Assembly: GCA_020736575.1 (NCBI GenBank)
Contig: JAGPYM010000083.1
Location: 19,400 to 83,399 of the forward strand
Direction of reading: 5' to 3'
Length of the DNA: 64,000 bases
DNA from: Thelonectria olida
Lineage: Eukaryota > Ascomycota > Sordariomycetes > Hypocreales > Nectriaceae
Part shown: positions 11,042 to 21,042 of the stretch, in pieces
Numbering within the stretch: position 1 is the stretch's first letter
Layout: each line of letters begins with the position of its first letter
Program-made: the position numbers and the translations under genes
The notes under the pieces: generated by a model
The model's database searches: none
Seen by the model: the letters and a program-made list of their open reading frames with translations, nothing else
What the model was told of the DNA's origin: nothing

Positions 11042-12385
11042 TTACTGACGGATCTTGTCCTTCCCGTCAGCATCCTTCCCCATTGCATCCATTATTCTAC
11101 CAAGAATTTCATCTTTACTATTAAATTCCTTTTCATTGAGAGTGGCCCGCACCTTGTCCAAAACATTAGTTCCGCCATCCGGTGATTTAAAGCTCCTCGC
11201 CTGCTTCTCGTCGAGATTGTCCAGAAAGCTTCGTGCCATACGGGCCACGGGATCATTGTCCACGGGCTTCGTTACGAGCTGGGAGGAATCCGCGTCTTTT
11301 TTCGAGTTGGCTAGATGAATCTCGCCAACAAGCCTGGCAAGTTTTGACCACGCCTGCAGAGAGAGCATTGTCAACACCGCCGTGAGGGTTGTTGAAACGA
11401 GTTGGACCACACCGAGCTCTCGTGAGTCTTCGAGACCGAATAATTCGAGCCAGTATTTTTCAAAGTTGACCAGGGCGCCGTAAGTTCGAGGGTACGCCTT
11501 GGCAACCGTCTGGTACATGTCCTTGGCCCGTCGAAAGAACTGAGTAGTTTCAGAATACGGCTCTTTGGAAGTCCAAAGCGACGAGTTACTGCTTGTGATG
11601 GACAGCAACTGCTCGAGGTAGCTTGGGAATACACCGGGAATGACCGGGTCGTGCAGAGGCAGCTCCCATAGACGGACAGTCACAGGATCGTGGCGTGGCA
11701 TGGACGAATCTGACTTTGACTTGGGCTTGTCCACGGTTATCGGCACGTTGTTCGCTGCCTCGGCCTGGGGTAGTGTCTCCGTTGTAAAGTGAAGCAAGGC
11801 TGGGCCCTTCACGCGCCACGCGCTACAAAGGAAGTTGTTGGGGCAGGCAACGTAGTTGAAGTCGGCCCGTCCAAAATACTCATGTCTGTCTCGATATTGA
11901 AGGAGTTGGTTGAAGGCAGCATCCCATTCGTCGATGACCTGCCCACGCATAGGCTCAGGCTGCGCTGAAGCGTAGATCCAGTGATGCCAGGGCTGTGCTT
12001 GACGACGTCGCCAGCGATACAGATCCTTGAGACTCGCCAGCTGGTCAAGGCGATTGGCGTTCCAGTTTCGAGGTCTTTCAAGCCCCAGCCGGCTGGTCCA
12101 GTCGGTGGGATTCAAGAGTCGCTGTATGTAGTACGGTCGCATTCTGGCGTCGAGGTAGCCCGGTCGGCCGGGCGTAGAGAATAGATCATAAGCCTGTGCG
12201 GTGACGGAATCTTGTAGGAGGAACGCGGTCGTGTCATGCGAGACCTTCAAGACCCACTGGCCAAGTAAGACGCCCTCGACGAGTCCGAGAAGAATGGTGC
12301 AAGCCGAACATGCGAGCATGAGCTGCAGCCAAGGCTTAGACCGACATGCAAGGCATCTCCAACAGTACCTAAGGTAGCCGAGCAT
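11042..12385 (-). CDS. Hypothetical two-helix membrane protein
   Basis: An intact single-exon 447-residue protein. Residues 19-46 form a strong transmembrane helix preceded by Cys/Arg-rich CWRCLACRSKPW. A second hydrophobic stretch lies at 324-347. The long segment between (about 47-320), rich in Trp, Tyr, Arg and Pro, probably lies on one side of the membrane, and the tail (350-447) is charged, helical and Lys/Asp-rich. I do not recognise a domain. The ATG at 12385 was chosen because it gives the full first helix and lies about 100 nt downstream of a TATA-like box on the same strand. It sits beside a RIP block, yet shows no stop or frameshift, so it is probably under selection. Substrate, pathway and exact membrane are unknown. 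Confidence 0.7.
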   Translation of the reverse strand: MLGYLRYCWRCLACRSKPWLQLMLACSACTILLGLVEGVLLGQWVLKVSHDTTAFLLQDSVTAQAYDLFSTPGRPGYLDARMRPYYIQRLLNPTDWTSRLGLERPRNWNANRLDQLASLKDLYRWRRRQAQPWHHWIYASAQPEPMRGQVIDEWDAAFNQLLQYRDRHEYFGRADFNYVACPNNFLCSAWRVKGPALLHFTTETLPQAEAANNVPITVDKPKSKSDSSMPRHDPVTVRLWELPLHDPVIPGVFPSYLEQLLSITSSNSSLWTSKEPYSETTQFFRRAKDMYQTVAKAYPRTYGALVNFEKYWLELFGLEDSRELGVVQLVSTTLTAVLTMLSLQAWSKLARLVGEIHLANSKKDADSSQLVTKPVDNDPVARMARSFLDNLDEKQARSFKSPDGGTNVLDKVRATLNEKEFNSKDEILGRIMDAMGKDADGKDKIRQ

Positions 12386-12483
12386 GGGGAGTAAGAGCTG
12401 AAGGAGAAGTGGATTGAATGAGGCGAAAAGTAGAAAAGATACTGATGATGGGAGAGGCGTGGGCCTGTGATGAGGTGTTGGGC

Positions 12484-12491
12484 CTATATAA
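12484..12491 (-). promoter_or_regulatory. TATA-like box of the membrane-protein gene
   Basis: CTATATAAG reads as CTTATATAG on the minus strand, about 100 nt upstream of the ATG at 12385. Position and sequence suit a core promoter element. No experimental support. Confidence 0.4.
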
Positions 12492-13820
12492 GAGTAGCGA
12501 GGGGTTCAATTTTAAACTGACATGGTCCTTTTCCTTCTCCCTTTTGTCTGGTCAAAGAACGAGCTTCTGCTGCCTGGAGCAAGGGTCCCCTGGCTCAAAA
12601 CCAACAGGAACCCACCTATGTAGGAAATGACCGGACTCGGAGCCCACTGATAATCGGAGGTAAGCGAGACTTGGCAAGTTGACGATTCTGAATCACGATC
12701 GGAAGGCATTCCCTTGTACGCTATAAGCGTCGAACCGGTACATGACGACTAAGATGATTGCCATCGTGCGAGATTAAGAGGCATACTTGAGTTTGGAGAA
12801 TGGGGATTTAGTAATGTCGACTATCAAGGATAATGCGATACATCTCATGCCTAATACCTATTGGTTGGATTTTAAAGAGATCCAAAGGCTTCTTTCCCTA
12901 ACGCACGGGATGCTCGGCTTCTTATTAACAATTGTCGTTTCATCTTGGGGCCCTGAATAGGTCGGCGGACCAGAGCGAGAAGGTGCGAAGTGGAACAGAC
13001 ACTGCCTAGAAACTCCATCTTGATGTATGGGATATCGATGGCCGTTCTGCCACTTGTCGTGCAGAGTTGAGCTCCACAGAGGCTGAGTATCAGCGACTTA
13101 TGTCCTTGTCCTTGATGGGCTTCATGGCTCGCATTCCTTCTCCTTGCTCCTGGTCTGGAACAAGATCCACCCCGCTCGCTTACAGGGGAGGAAACTTGTT
13201 GTTCATATTTGAATGCTATTGACCTGGATCTCGAATACACTTCGGATATTCTTTGTAATTGCCTTAGGGTAAGCTGAATGCCAACGATCAAGTCTATGTT
13301 CAGTTCGATCGGTAGTCCCCGACTTGAACTGGTTTAGAAATTGTTGAACAGAACTTTACGACCCTTCCGTCTTGGACCCTTTCCGCAACGCCAGACAAAT
13401 ACCAACTCCATCTCGTTGTCATCCCCCACACCAGGGGCGTGCCAAAAATATGCTAATACTTGGCTTTGTTCACAGCCGGCGATATCACTCTCGCGAGCGC
13501 AGCCTCACCAAGCAAAGGATCTCGTTCCCGATCTAGGTGGTGCAGCTAACATAGCCGAGTAAGTGTCTGGTCCCATCCTGTGTGCTGAGAAAAAGTCTGC
13601 TAAACATCAGCCTCGGTGCCTCCTGAACTCCAAAGTCCCGTGAGCACTTGAGGCTCAAGATATCAAAAATCCAGGGCCTTCTACGAACTTGCCTGCCAAC
13701 GGAAGGGCCGCCTCAGTGATCCATGGTTACAGCGGGTAAAGATGAAAGGAGACGCAACGGTAGCGGTGCATTTGCCACATTGAACTAGCAGTATCATGTG
13801 ACACCAGCATCGGTAACAAA
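12492..13820. other. No supported gene
   Basis: Frames of up to 139 codons exist (minus 12872-13291, plus 13341-13562), but their protein is low-complexity or Ser/Arg-rich, with no motif and no continuity across possible introns. The left part should contain the membrane-protein promoter. Confidence 0.4.
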
Positions 13821-13837
13821 GTGAGCAATGTTCTTGC

Positions 13838-14263
13838 GCTGATGAAGCGCTGTGGAAAGCCTCCTCACAAAACTCATGGTACGCGGACGAACCAACGCCG
13901 TCGGAGGTCTACTTTGAAGCCATTGACCCTCGGAAGCGAAAAGCCACAGCATCGTTCAGGAGCTCAAAGACGGTGGCTACATCACAAACATCCAAGGATG
14001 GATGAGGATCACTTTAAAGCTGAGCAAAGCAGGGGCTCGCCAACAGATGGTTGATCGTGCGAGGAGCGTGGACTGACCAAGTACAGTCCTGTCCATGTTT
14101 GTCAACTTTCCGGAGGCTCAATCAAGAGATTCTAGAAAAGGCGCACTGGATGTGCCGGTGGATCTTAAGGAGGGTGATGGCCATGTCGGGAACTAACGGA
14201 ACTCAGACAACAGTCTTCGACGGCACTGGTGATAGAGATTTTCTGAAGAGATACGGACCGTGA
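13838..14263 (+). pseudogene. Frameshifted remnant of an unrecognised gene
   Basis: Protein-like stretches follow each other in different plus frames: DEALWKASSQNSWYADEPTP and EVYFEAIDPRKRKA, then SHSIVQELKDGGYITNIQGW ending at a TGA near 14075, then a third frame to a TGA at about 14263. A spliced reading does not join them cleanly, so I read this as a decayed gene with frameshifts. No family recognised. Confidence 0.25.
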
Positions 14264-14623
14264 ATTTTGACATGCCAATCTTTTTATGGGAAGAAGAAAA
14301 TGACAAGTAAGGTTGAAGAATCAAGTCATGAAAGATGGCTTACTTCTGGCTACTGGCTTTTGTTCATGCCTTGTGCTAGCGACTAACTTGTCCGTTGATG
14401 GGTGGAATTTGATCAAAAATGAATTCTCATTTTCTGCGGTGGATGAGAATTTCTTTTTCGTCTTCGCCAACAGCAGTCCCAAAGTTCTCCATCAGGCCCA
14501 TCCCAACTACACGCTCTCTGACTTACAGATCTTCCTCTATAGTACCTAATTTACACAAAAGATATGTACTTTAATACTAGAAACCTTAGATTTAATAAAA
14601 ATAAAATGTCTATGCACACTTAC

Positions 14624-16586
14624 CGCCAGCCGCAGCCATGGTTGAAATGAAACCATCGGCTGGACCAATGATGACGTTGACTCCATGAGTTTGAAAGACA
14701 CGTTCCACCCCCAAATCCCTCGCCACCTCCCGCACGTGGGCGAACATGCGGTTATAATCCTGCGTAGAAGTGTTCCCGTTCTGACATTTGATGAAGGTGT
14801 CCTGCCTCGGATGATCTGGATACTTGTCAGCGACCAGTAGTTCGACGCCACGCAGAATCATGTACATACGCGGGGGCAACTCCTTCTCCGCGTGTTTGTC
14901 GTTGAAGTCGATGATATCGGTAATGGTTCGCATCTCGCTCTCCTCGAGGTCCTGGAGATATGCTGTGAGGTCTTTCTTCATATCGGCCACTGTACAAAAA
15001 CATGTCAGACGAGCTCTGCGTGAGCTAAAATTGCTCGTTGGGAACATACTGGTAACGACATCTGTGCTGTCCTTGCCTTCGAACTCGAATGCGTCGACTG
15101 TAATCAGGTCGATGTTGTTGACGAACTTGTTGGCTTTGGTCTTGATTAGATCGTAGGCTTTACGAGTCTCCTTGAGCTATCTTGAAGTTAATGGTGGTGA
15201 TAAGAAATCCGGTGCTTGGGATGTTTACTATTTGGGCTTCGGCACCGTCTACCGGCTTGATTATGCTGTCCGGGTATCTCCACTTCGAGTAGTTGAGAAT
15301 TCCGACCGATATATCGGACCACGAGCCATTCAGGCTTTTTGTGTACGACTCTGAGGGACCCCTGGAGGCGAGAACATCAAGTAGCACCGCAAGGTCGCAA
15401 GAAGTCTTGGTCATCGGCCCCGCCGAATCAAAGTTGTGTGACATAGGCACTATGCCGTGTTGGGGGACAAGGCCAATGGTGGGCTTGATCGTGTACAGCG
15501 CGGCTCTCCCCGCAGGACAGAGGAGGGAGCCGTCAGTCTCGGTGCCGATCGAGACCGGAGCGTAGCCAGCAGACACCCCAACAACCGAACCGGATGACGA
15601 GCCCGAAGGGTTCTCGGGGTCGGTTAGAGAGTTCGTTGTGTCGGTGAGAGAAAAGAAAGCTCACCGAGTGTCCGTCCTTGGAGTCTTGGGGGTTCAGGCC
15701 GCCGCGGACATAGGCAGACTGTGCTTGGCCACCGATTGCAGACCAGCCGCTCGGCATCATGGACCCACTGATACACCGTTAGATGTCGCCATGTTCTGAT
15801 GGGGAAGAGGACGGGGTCGCTACCGAGAATTGGAAAACTCCTGTAACGCTACCGGTCAGTTACTCGACTGAGGCCACACAAAATAGGGAGCGAACCTAGG
15901 AGAAAGGTGGAGACGTACGCTGAGATTTGTCTTGCCCAGGATGATGGCGCCCGATGCAAGGAGCTGAGTCGACGGAGGTCAGTACCACGGGAATGGCCAG
16001 GAGCGATGTCGGGCTGACCGTACCAAATCAACGAGCTTGGCGTTGCTCTCCGGTTTCGAACTCCAGAGTGAGAAACTCCCCGCCGTTGTTCTCAGACCCG
16101 TGCTTGGGTGTGTCGCGATGTTATCCTGCGAAGTCCGTTCAGAAATTGCCAGGCGGCACACCAGTGTGGTTCCCGCGGGATATCTACCTTCACAATGATT
16201 GGGATTCCATGTAGCGGCCCGCGGACCTTACCCGCAGCCCTCTCCTCGTCCAGTGTCTTGGCGGCAGCTTCGAGCATATTTAGGGGTGTGATCTGGATCA
16301 TGGCGTGGAGGTAGTCATCGTGCTTCTGGATCTGGGCGAGGTAGGCATCGATGAGGCCAGCGCTGGTGATGGTGCCCGAGGTCAGCATCTGCTGGAGAGT
16401 CTTCGTGTCGGCTGTGAGTAGGTTGAGCGCCATCTTGTGCGGGCCAAGCGTGGGAATGTGATGGCGCAAGAAGTCGCGGAGAGGGTTGAACAGTGTCATA
16501 AAGGCCACGCTTGCCAGCAAACCCCAGAATGCGAGCCGGAGTAAAGCAAAGACCAGAGACGAAGAGCGCGATATCATGGAAACCAT
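14624..16586 (-). CDS. Amidase-signature (AS) family enzyme, eight exons resolved, 3' end not found
   Basis: An amide hydrolase. Exons that join in frame at GT..AG introns: 16586-16188, 16125-16024, 15963-15919, 15840-15824 (only 17 nt), 15767-15665, 15612-15229, 15176-15050, 14989-14624, about 514 residues. Residues 10-32 are a membrane anchor. The AS core is clear: catalytic Lys133 at the end of exon 1 (HGIPIIVK, then DNIATHPS), the Gly/Ser loop NPSGSSSGS from residue 223 with the cis-Ser at about 228, and nucleophile Ser251 in IGTETDGSL. Exon 8 ends MAAAGG at a good donor (GTAAGT at 14623), but no downstream exon with the expected GGYP..TLPLG block is seen, so the last 45-60 residues appear lost or highly diverged. 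It is divergent from the OPT remnant, 246 bp from that frame. Substrate unknown. Confidence 0.8.
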
Positions 16587-16832
16587 TCAAAGGTGAAAGT
16601 GAAGGCTGTCTGGTGGAGGGAGGGCGGAGAAAATAAGGGCAAATGCAATAGCGTGCTCATGGAGCTTGGGAGGTCGCACCAGGTCAGCTCGACACCCGAC
16701 ACTAGTGAACCAGGGAGCGTACTAGTTAACTGGTAGACAAGAGACGTGAGACCCAGACAGCATTGGCATAGATAGAAAAGCAGTTCGTACATCTGCGCCT
16801 GAGAGAAAGCCTTCGCGGGCCTGCATGAGCAC

Positions 16833-18236
16833 GTGATAACTCGCGTGAAACTGCCTGCTAGCTACCTACCTACCGCTCCCGCCTCGGTCCCCGCAAGGCA
16901 GATGGATGAATCCTCGGTGATAGCATTCTGGCTCTGGGAGTTCGACTTATCCCCAGCTTATATTGGCTATGGCATCATCGTCGGACCCATCGTCAATGCC
17001 TCCATTCTTCTCGGAGCCGTTATGGGCTGGGGTATCCTGTCTCCAGTGGCCAAGTATAATGGGTGGGCCCCGGGACCTGTGAGCGACTGGGACAACGGCT
17101 CACGCGGATGGATTGTTTGGGTCGGCATGGGACTACTTCTTGGGGACACCATCGTCGGACTTGGCTGGATCACCTTTAAACCCCTGTTTGTCCGGGCATG
17201 TCATGAACCAGGAGCACGCCGTTACCGACAAAACCGGCGTCCATCTCACGAAGTAGTTGAGCACGCTCGGTTGCTGGACGACGGCTCAGACACATCCCAT
17301 CACGAAAACGAGCCAGGTGCCGGTCCTATAGCGGACGACAATTGGCCATCCGCGTCGCTCGTCACGACTACCCTGGTGCTTTGGACAGGCGCAGCTCTCG
17401 TTGTCTTGTATCTGACTTCCCTACTAGTAGCCTTCCGGGAACTGGTGACTGCTCTCATTACACTGTTTTCTGTGTTGCTTGTTCCACTGGCCGGCTTCAT
17501 GTCCATGCGTTCGTTCGGAGAAACTGACTATGGCGCCTCACTTGCTATTGGTACGTTACGAGCTCGTATTTCCCAGCTTGAGAACGGACTGCAAAGAACT
17601 AACGACCCGTTCGCGCAGGGAGATTGGCACAGTTCGCTATTACTTTAGTAGTTCGCGCATCCAGCCAAAAGTACACTTCGGCAAATCTTCTCCTCGGCGG
17701 TGCCATCGAATCAAGTGCCGCCCAGGCCGCGCAGCAAATGGGTAGCTTCAAGACAGCATACCTAACCAGGACGGCTCCAAGAGCAGTATTATACGGTCAA
17801 ATAATCGAGTCATATATCAGAGTACTCATTACCGCCGTTCTCTACAAAATTTACACTTCTGTTAAGATGATACCCAGCGAAGAGTTCAATGTCCCGGACG
17901 CACGTCTATACATTATGGCTTCTCGGTTATTCCGTCAGCAAGAGCTGCCCCCTATGGCCATGAATTTCGCCTTGGGGGCCTTTTTGCTCGGCGCAGCTTT
18001 CGGAACGCTGAGAATTGTTGCCAGTAAACAGTGGTGGCGATACCTTATCCCATCTGGGGTAGGGATGGCTATGGGTAAGCAGGATTCCTCCATGCCTCCT
18101 CGTTTCCTCCGGCTCTCACCAGTAGTATTAATGGCCCAATTTGAATACAGGAATGTATGTTATACCAGCTATCACTCTCCCTCGGGTAGTTGGGGGCCTG
18201 ATTCTGGTTGTTGGACGCAGTCGATTTAGTATTTAG
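16833..18236 (+). pseudogene. OPT-family oligopeptide (YSL-like) transporter, 5'-truncated, three exons
   Basis: Exons 16833-17550, 17619-18074 and 18151-18236 join in frame (introns of 68 and 76 nt with GTACGT/GTAAGC donors) to 419 residues. The protein matches the C-terminal half of fungal OPT proteins, proton-coupled importers of peptides or metal chelates: FDLSPAYIGYGIIVGP, VKYNGWAPGPVSDWDNGS-like and SFGETDYGASLAIGRLAQ blocks, then MYVIPAITLPRVVGGLI. Several hydrophobic helices are visible. Family members are usually 700-800 residues; the first half is missing, its place being taken by the amidase promoter. The end is also abrupt: after VVGGLI it reads seven or so unrelated residues and stops, without the usual last helices. 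Introns still splice in silico and there are no internal stops, so decay is recent or a short protein is made. An in-frame ATG at 16902 is an alternative start. Confidence 0.75.
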
Positions 18237-19919
18237 AACTTAGTCTTAGTCCATTGTGCTACAGGACTTATTCTTGGTCAAAGCTTGTTTAGTTTAGTAG
18301 GTCTTTTATTAGATGCACTTTATATATGAATACTTAAAGCTTTTTAAACGCTGATATATATATAAATAACTATTCTTAACTTTAATATCCCTCTTAATTA
18401 CCAGATTTATAAAGTCCCTTCTAGCTTTTAGCAAGAGGTTGACAAATCACTATAGAAGTCGATCACGCACGAAGAAACAAGCCGAGATTGCCAAGTTTCT
18501 TCGTTGGAACAAGTCCCGCTGTAAAAAAAACCTTCGTCCATCACTCAAGCTAGGAGGTCAACAGCATAAACGCGCTGACTATCGATTACATATGGCTCGT
18601 ACATGGGCTGTATACACACCACTGGGGACCTGGCCGACAAATACGGGGCAGTCGGACTATCAATTGCCAGTAAGAAAGTCCGCCTATGTTTGGTCCATTT
18701 ATTAGCCGTTACGTGGCACTGACTAAGAGAAAGCGACCAACAGGTTTGATAGAGTGAGAAGCACTTTGAAGCGTTATCCAAGTGAATGGGTCTTTAGCTA
18801 GGTAGTTAACCCATGCCTAAATTCTCGGATTGGCTCGATATTACATTAGGTTGAGATTCAGCTTAAGCCAGGTTAAAGAGTCAAGAGTTAAGATAGTACA
18901 TATCAACATATACCGTTTATCTACGCCCATTTAATTCGTTCAAATCATGTACGTATTCAAGGAATGGCGGTTGAATAAGCTCGATAAGTCTAGTTTCTCT
19001 TGAAACGGAGAGCATTCCAACAGAGATCAGAATATGTCCATTGTTCAAATCAGTAGCTCTATCCTCCAAATATGAATAACACCTTATGCTATTTTAACAC
19101 TCAAGACCTCTTTCACAAACACTAGCGAGAGAACACATCTTGGCTAACTCCGATCTGAGCTGAACATTCAAAGCCGGCTTAGGTAAAGAGCCTGAGGTAA
19201 ACTTACTTGCTGTGGAGAAGGAAGGAGTTACATTCAAGTTTGGAAGTATAATGCAAACCATCTCTAATACATGGGCCTCTTTTCTCGCCGCTGGTGGGAC
19301 GATGATTCGAGTGCATTCGCTGGTTCGGGTGAGAGCAATGGGTCTAACCTCCTCAAGTGACACCCAAGGAGAGCATATTCTTGTCTCCGTTATCAATCCC
19401 TCGCTTCATCTCGTCCCTATGTTAAGGATCCTAGATTGATTGATGTGATGTTTATAGATTACGAACCCTTCGTCTCACTCCGTCTTGCGGCGTACATCCT
19501 TGTTTTTATGCCACATGCTTACGCCTCATCCTTCGAGCGAAAAGCGTATTGTTAGACTTGACTCGTTCCAGAGTGGGAATGAAGACTAACAACTGAAAGC
19601 ATCCAGCATTGAGAACTAACAACAGGCTTGCACATAACATTGGAAGACAATAGTATTTCTGTGTCCAGTCTACTCAAAATATACTCAGTGGCCATTAACC
19701 ACACCAAGCCGGAATTATCCCTCCCTCTCACATATATATCTTAGAAGCTGATCCGCTACAGTAGGTCAAATGGTTATAAATATAGTATTATCGTTTGGCT
19801 ATTATATCAGTTAGGAAGTGATTGAGCAGTTGACAATGATCTACATAGTTCCAATAGCATGATATTAAAGAAAGAAGCAAAAAGATATGGGTTAATAAAA
19901 CGGCTCCAAATTAAAATAC
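18237..19919. other. Degraded intergenic DNA, no supported gene
   Basis: Composition is mixed, with a short AT-rich patch at 18300-18420. Frames of 60-100 codons occur (plus 18439-18705, minus 19094-19396) without motifs. The stretch probably contains decayed transposon or gene material. Confidence 0.4.
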
Positions 19920-21042
19920 TTACACTCCAAAATGAACATATGGAACCCAATGCAGAATATCTACACTCCTGTCATCCTTGTCCTCAACGTACACAATGAC
20001 GTCTCTCGCCTGTTCATCGGTTCCCAGGGTGCCACCGCTTGCCCCCCCTATCCCCATCGCATCCTCTGGTAAAATGACAGATTCCGTTGCAATTGACTTG
20101 CTACGATGCCCGCTCCTTTCTCGCAGATGCAACCATCGATCCCTCAGCGAGAGGTCCAGTAGGAATCCACCATATCCGAGGCCAGCCGCCACAAGGACGG
20201 CCGGTGAATCCAAGCGTGTCCAAAATGTCCATAATGACAGTATCCCATAACCATTCTAGTAACTCCATATTGATCGCTCTTGCATCCAGAGTTGCTGTAT
20301 AAGCTTCAATGTCTCTGCTGTGCAGACGAGGGAGTGGAAGAGCTTTGAGTTCTCTCTCGTGAAGGATTAATGCATCACAGCGGTAATCGCTCGTATTGAT
20401 AATGACAATGGGCCCTGAAGATGCGGCTCCTTTCATTTCCGTCTCAGATGGAGCTAGGAGAAATCGATCAAAGCCAGGAATTGCTCGAATGGTCTGGATC
20501 ACTTCTTCCAGTTTCCGAGCCGCAATATAGCGCCGATCATCACTCGGTGCACCGAGTAGGTCGGTTTGAGTCACAGCCGGACCATCTAGCTGATCACGAA
20601 ACATGATGTACTCTTTGGCCATGTCTGGATATCTTTGCTGCAGACTTGATAAGTCAATGCGCATGTCACTCAACGCGCCGATGATGACCCCGCGACCAAG
20701 TTCGAGAAGACAGATTGCCTCATACGGTGATTTCCCCGCAAGCAAAGTGACTGCCACCGCATCAGAGGCGAAGCCCACGACGTCTATAAGAGCATGTTGC
20801 TTATCTGAGTTCTCAAGAGAGCGAGGTGTGAGCAAAGGTACCAATGGCAAGACTGCAGATGCAACTTCGTATGCCAAGGACCACTGGTTCGCGCGAGCGT
20901 AGATCGCGACCAGTATCTCGCCCGAGCCGAATCGAGCGCCGGGTGTGGCACTAGAATGATGAAAGGCAGCCTGGAGCTGTTGAATGGCTTCCTCTAGATC
21001 ACATTTTGCGTGGGTTCTTTCGTCCCGATCGTTGTATCTCAT
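19920..21042 (-). pseudogene. CHAT-domain half of a TPR-CHAT gene, frameshifted and truncated
   Basis: The frame from 21042 to 20101 (313 residues) continues the TPR protein upstream after a one-base shift. It begins with a last TPR-like unit, then the segment usual before CHAT domains: ICLLELGRGVIIGAL (109-123), a long helical region, and the start of the caspase-like fold (PIVIINTSDYRCDALIL at 211-227, then WWIPTGPL at 291-298). In fungal CHAT proteins this Pro-Thr-Gly-Pro block is followed by a HAAG-type segment with the catalytic His, and later a Cys. Here the frame dies within 15 residues. A second minus frame (20213-19920) continues for 97 codons without those residues. The peptidase site is therefore missing. 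CHAT proteases paired with repeat domains are linked to stress and cell-death signalling in other systems; this copy is probably inactive. Confidence 0.7.

Noticed and set aside
12872..13291. 139-codon minus frame as a gene
   Set aside because: Ser/Arg-rich composition, no motif and no promoter or intron logic.
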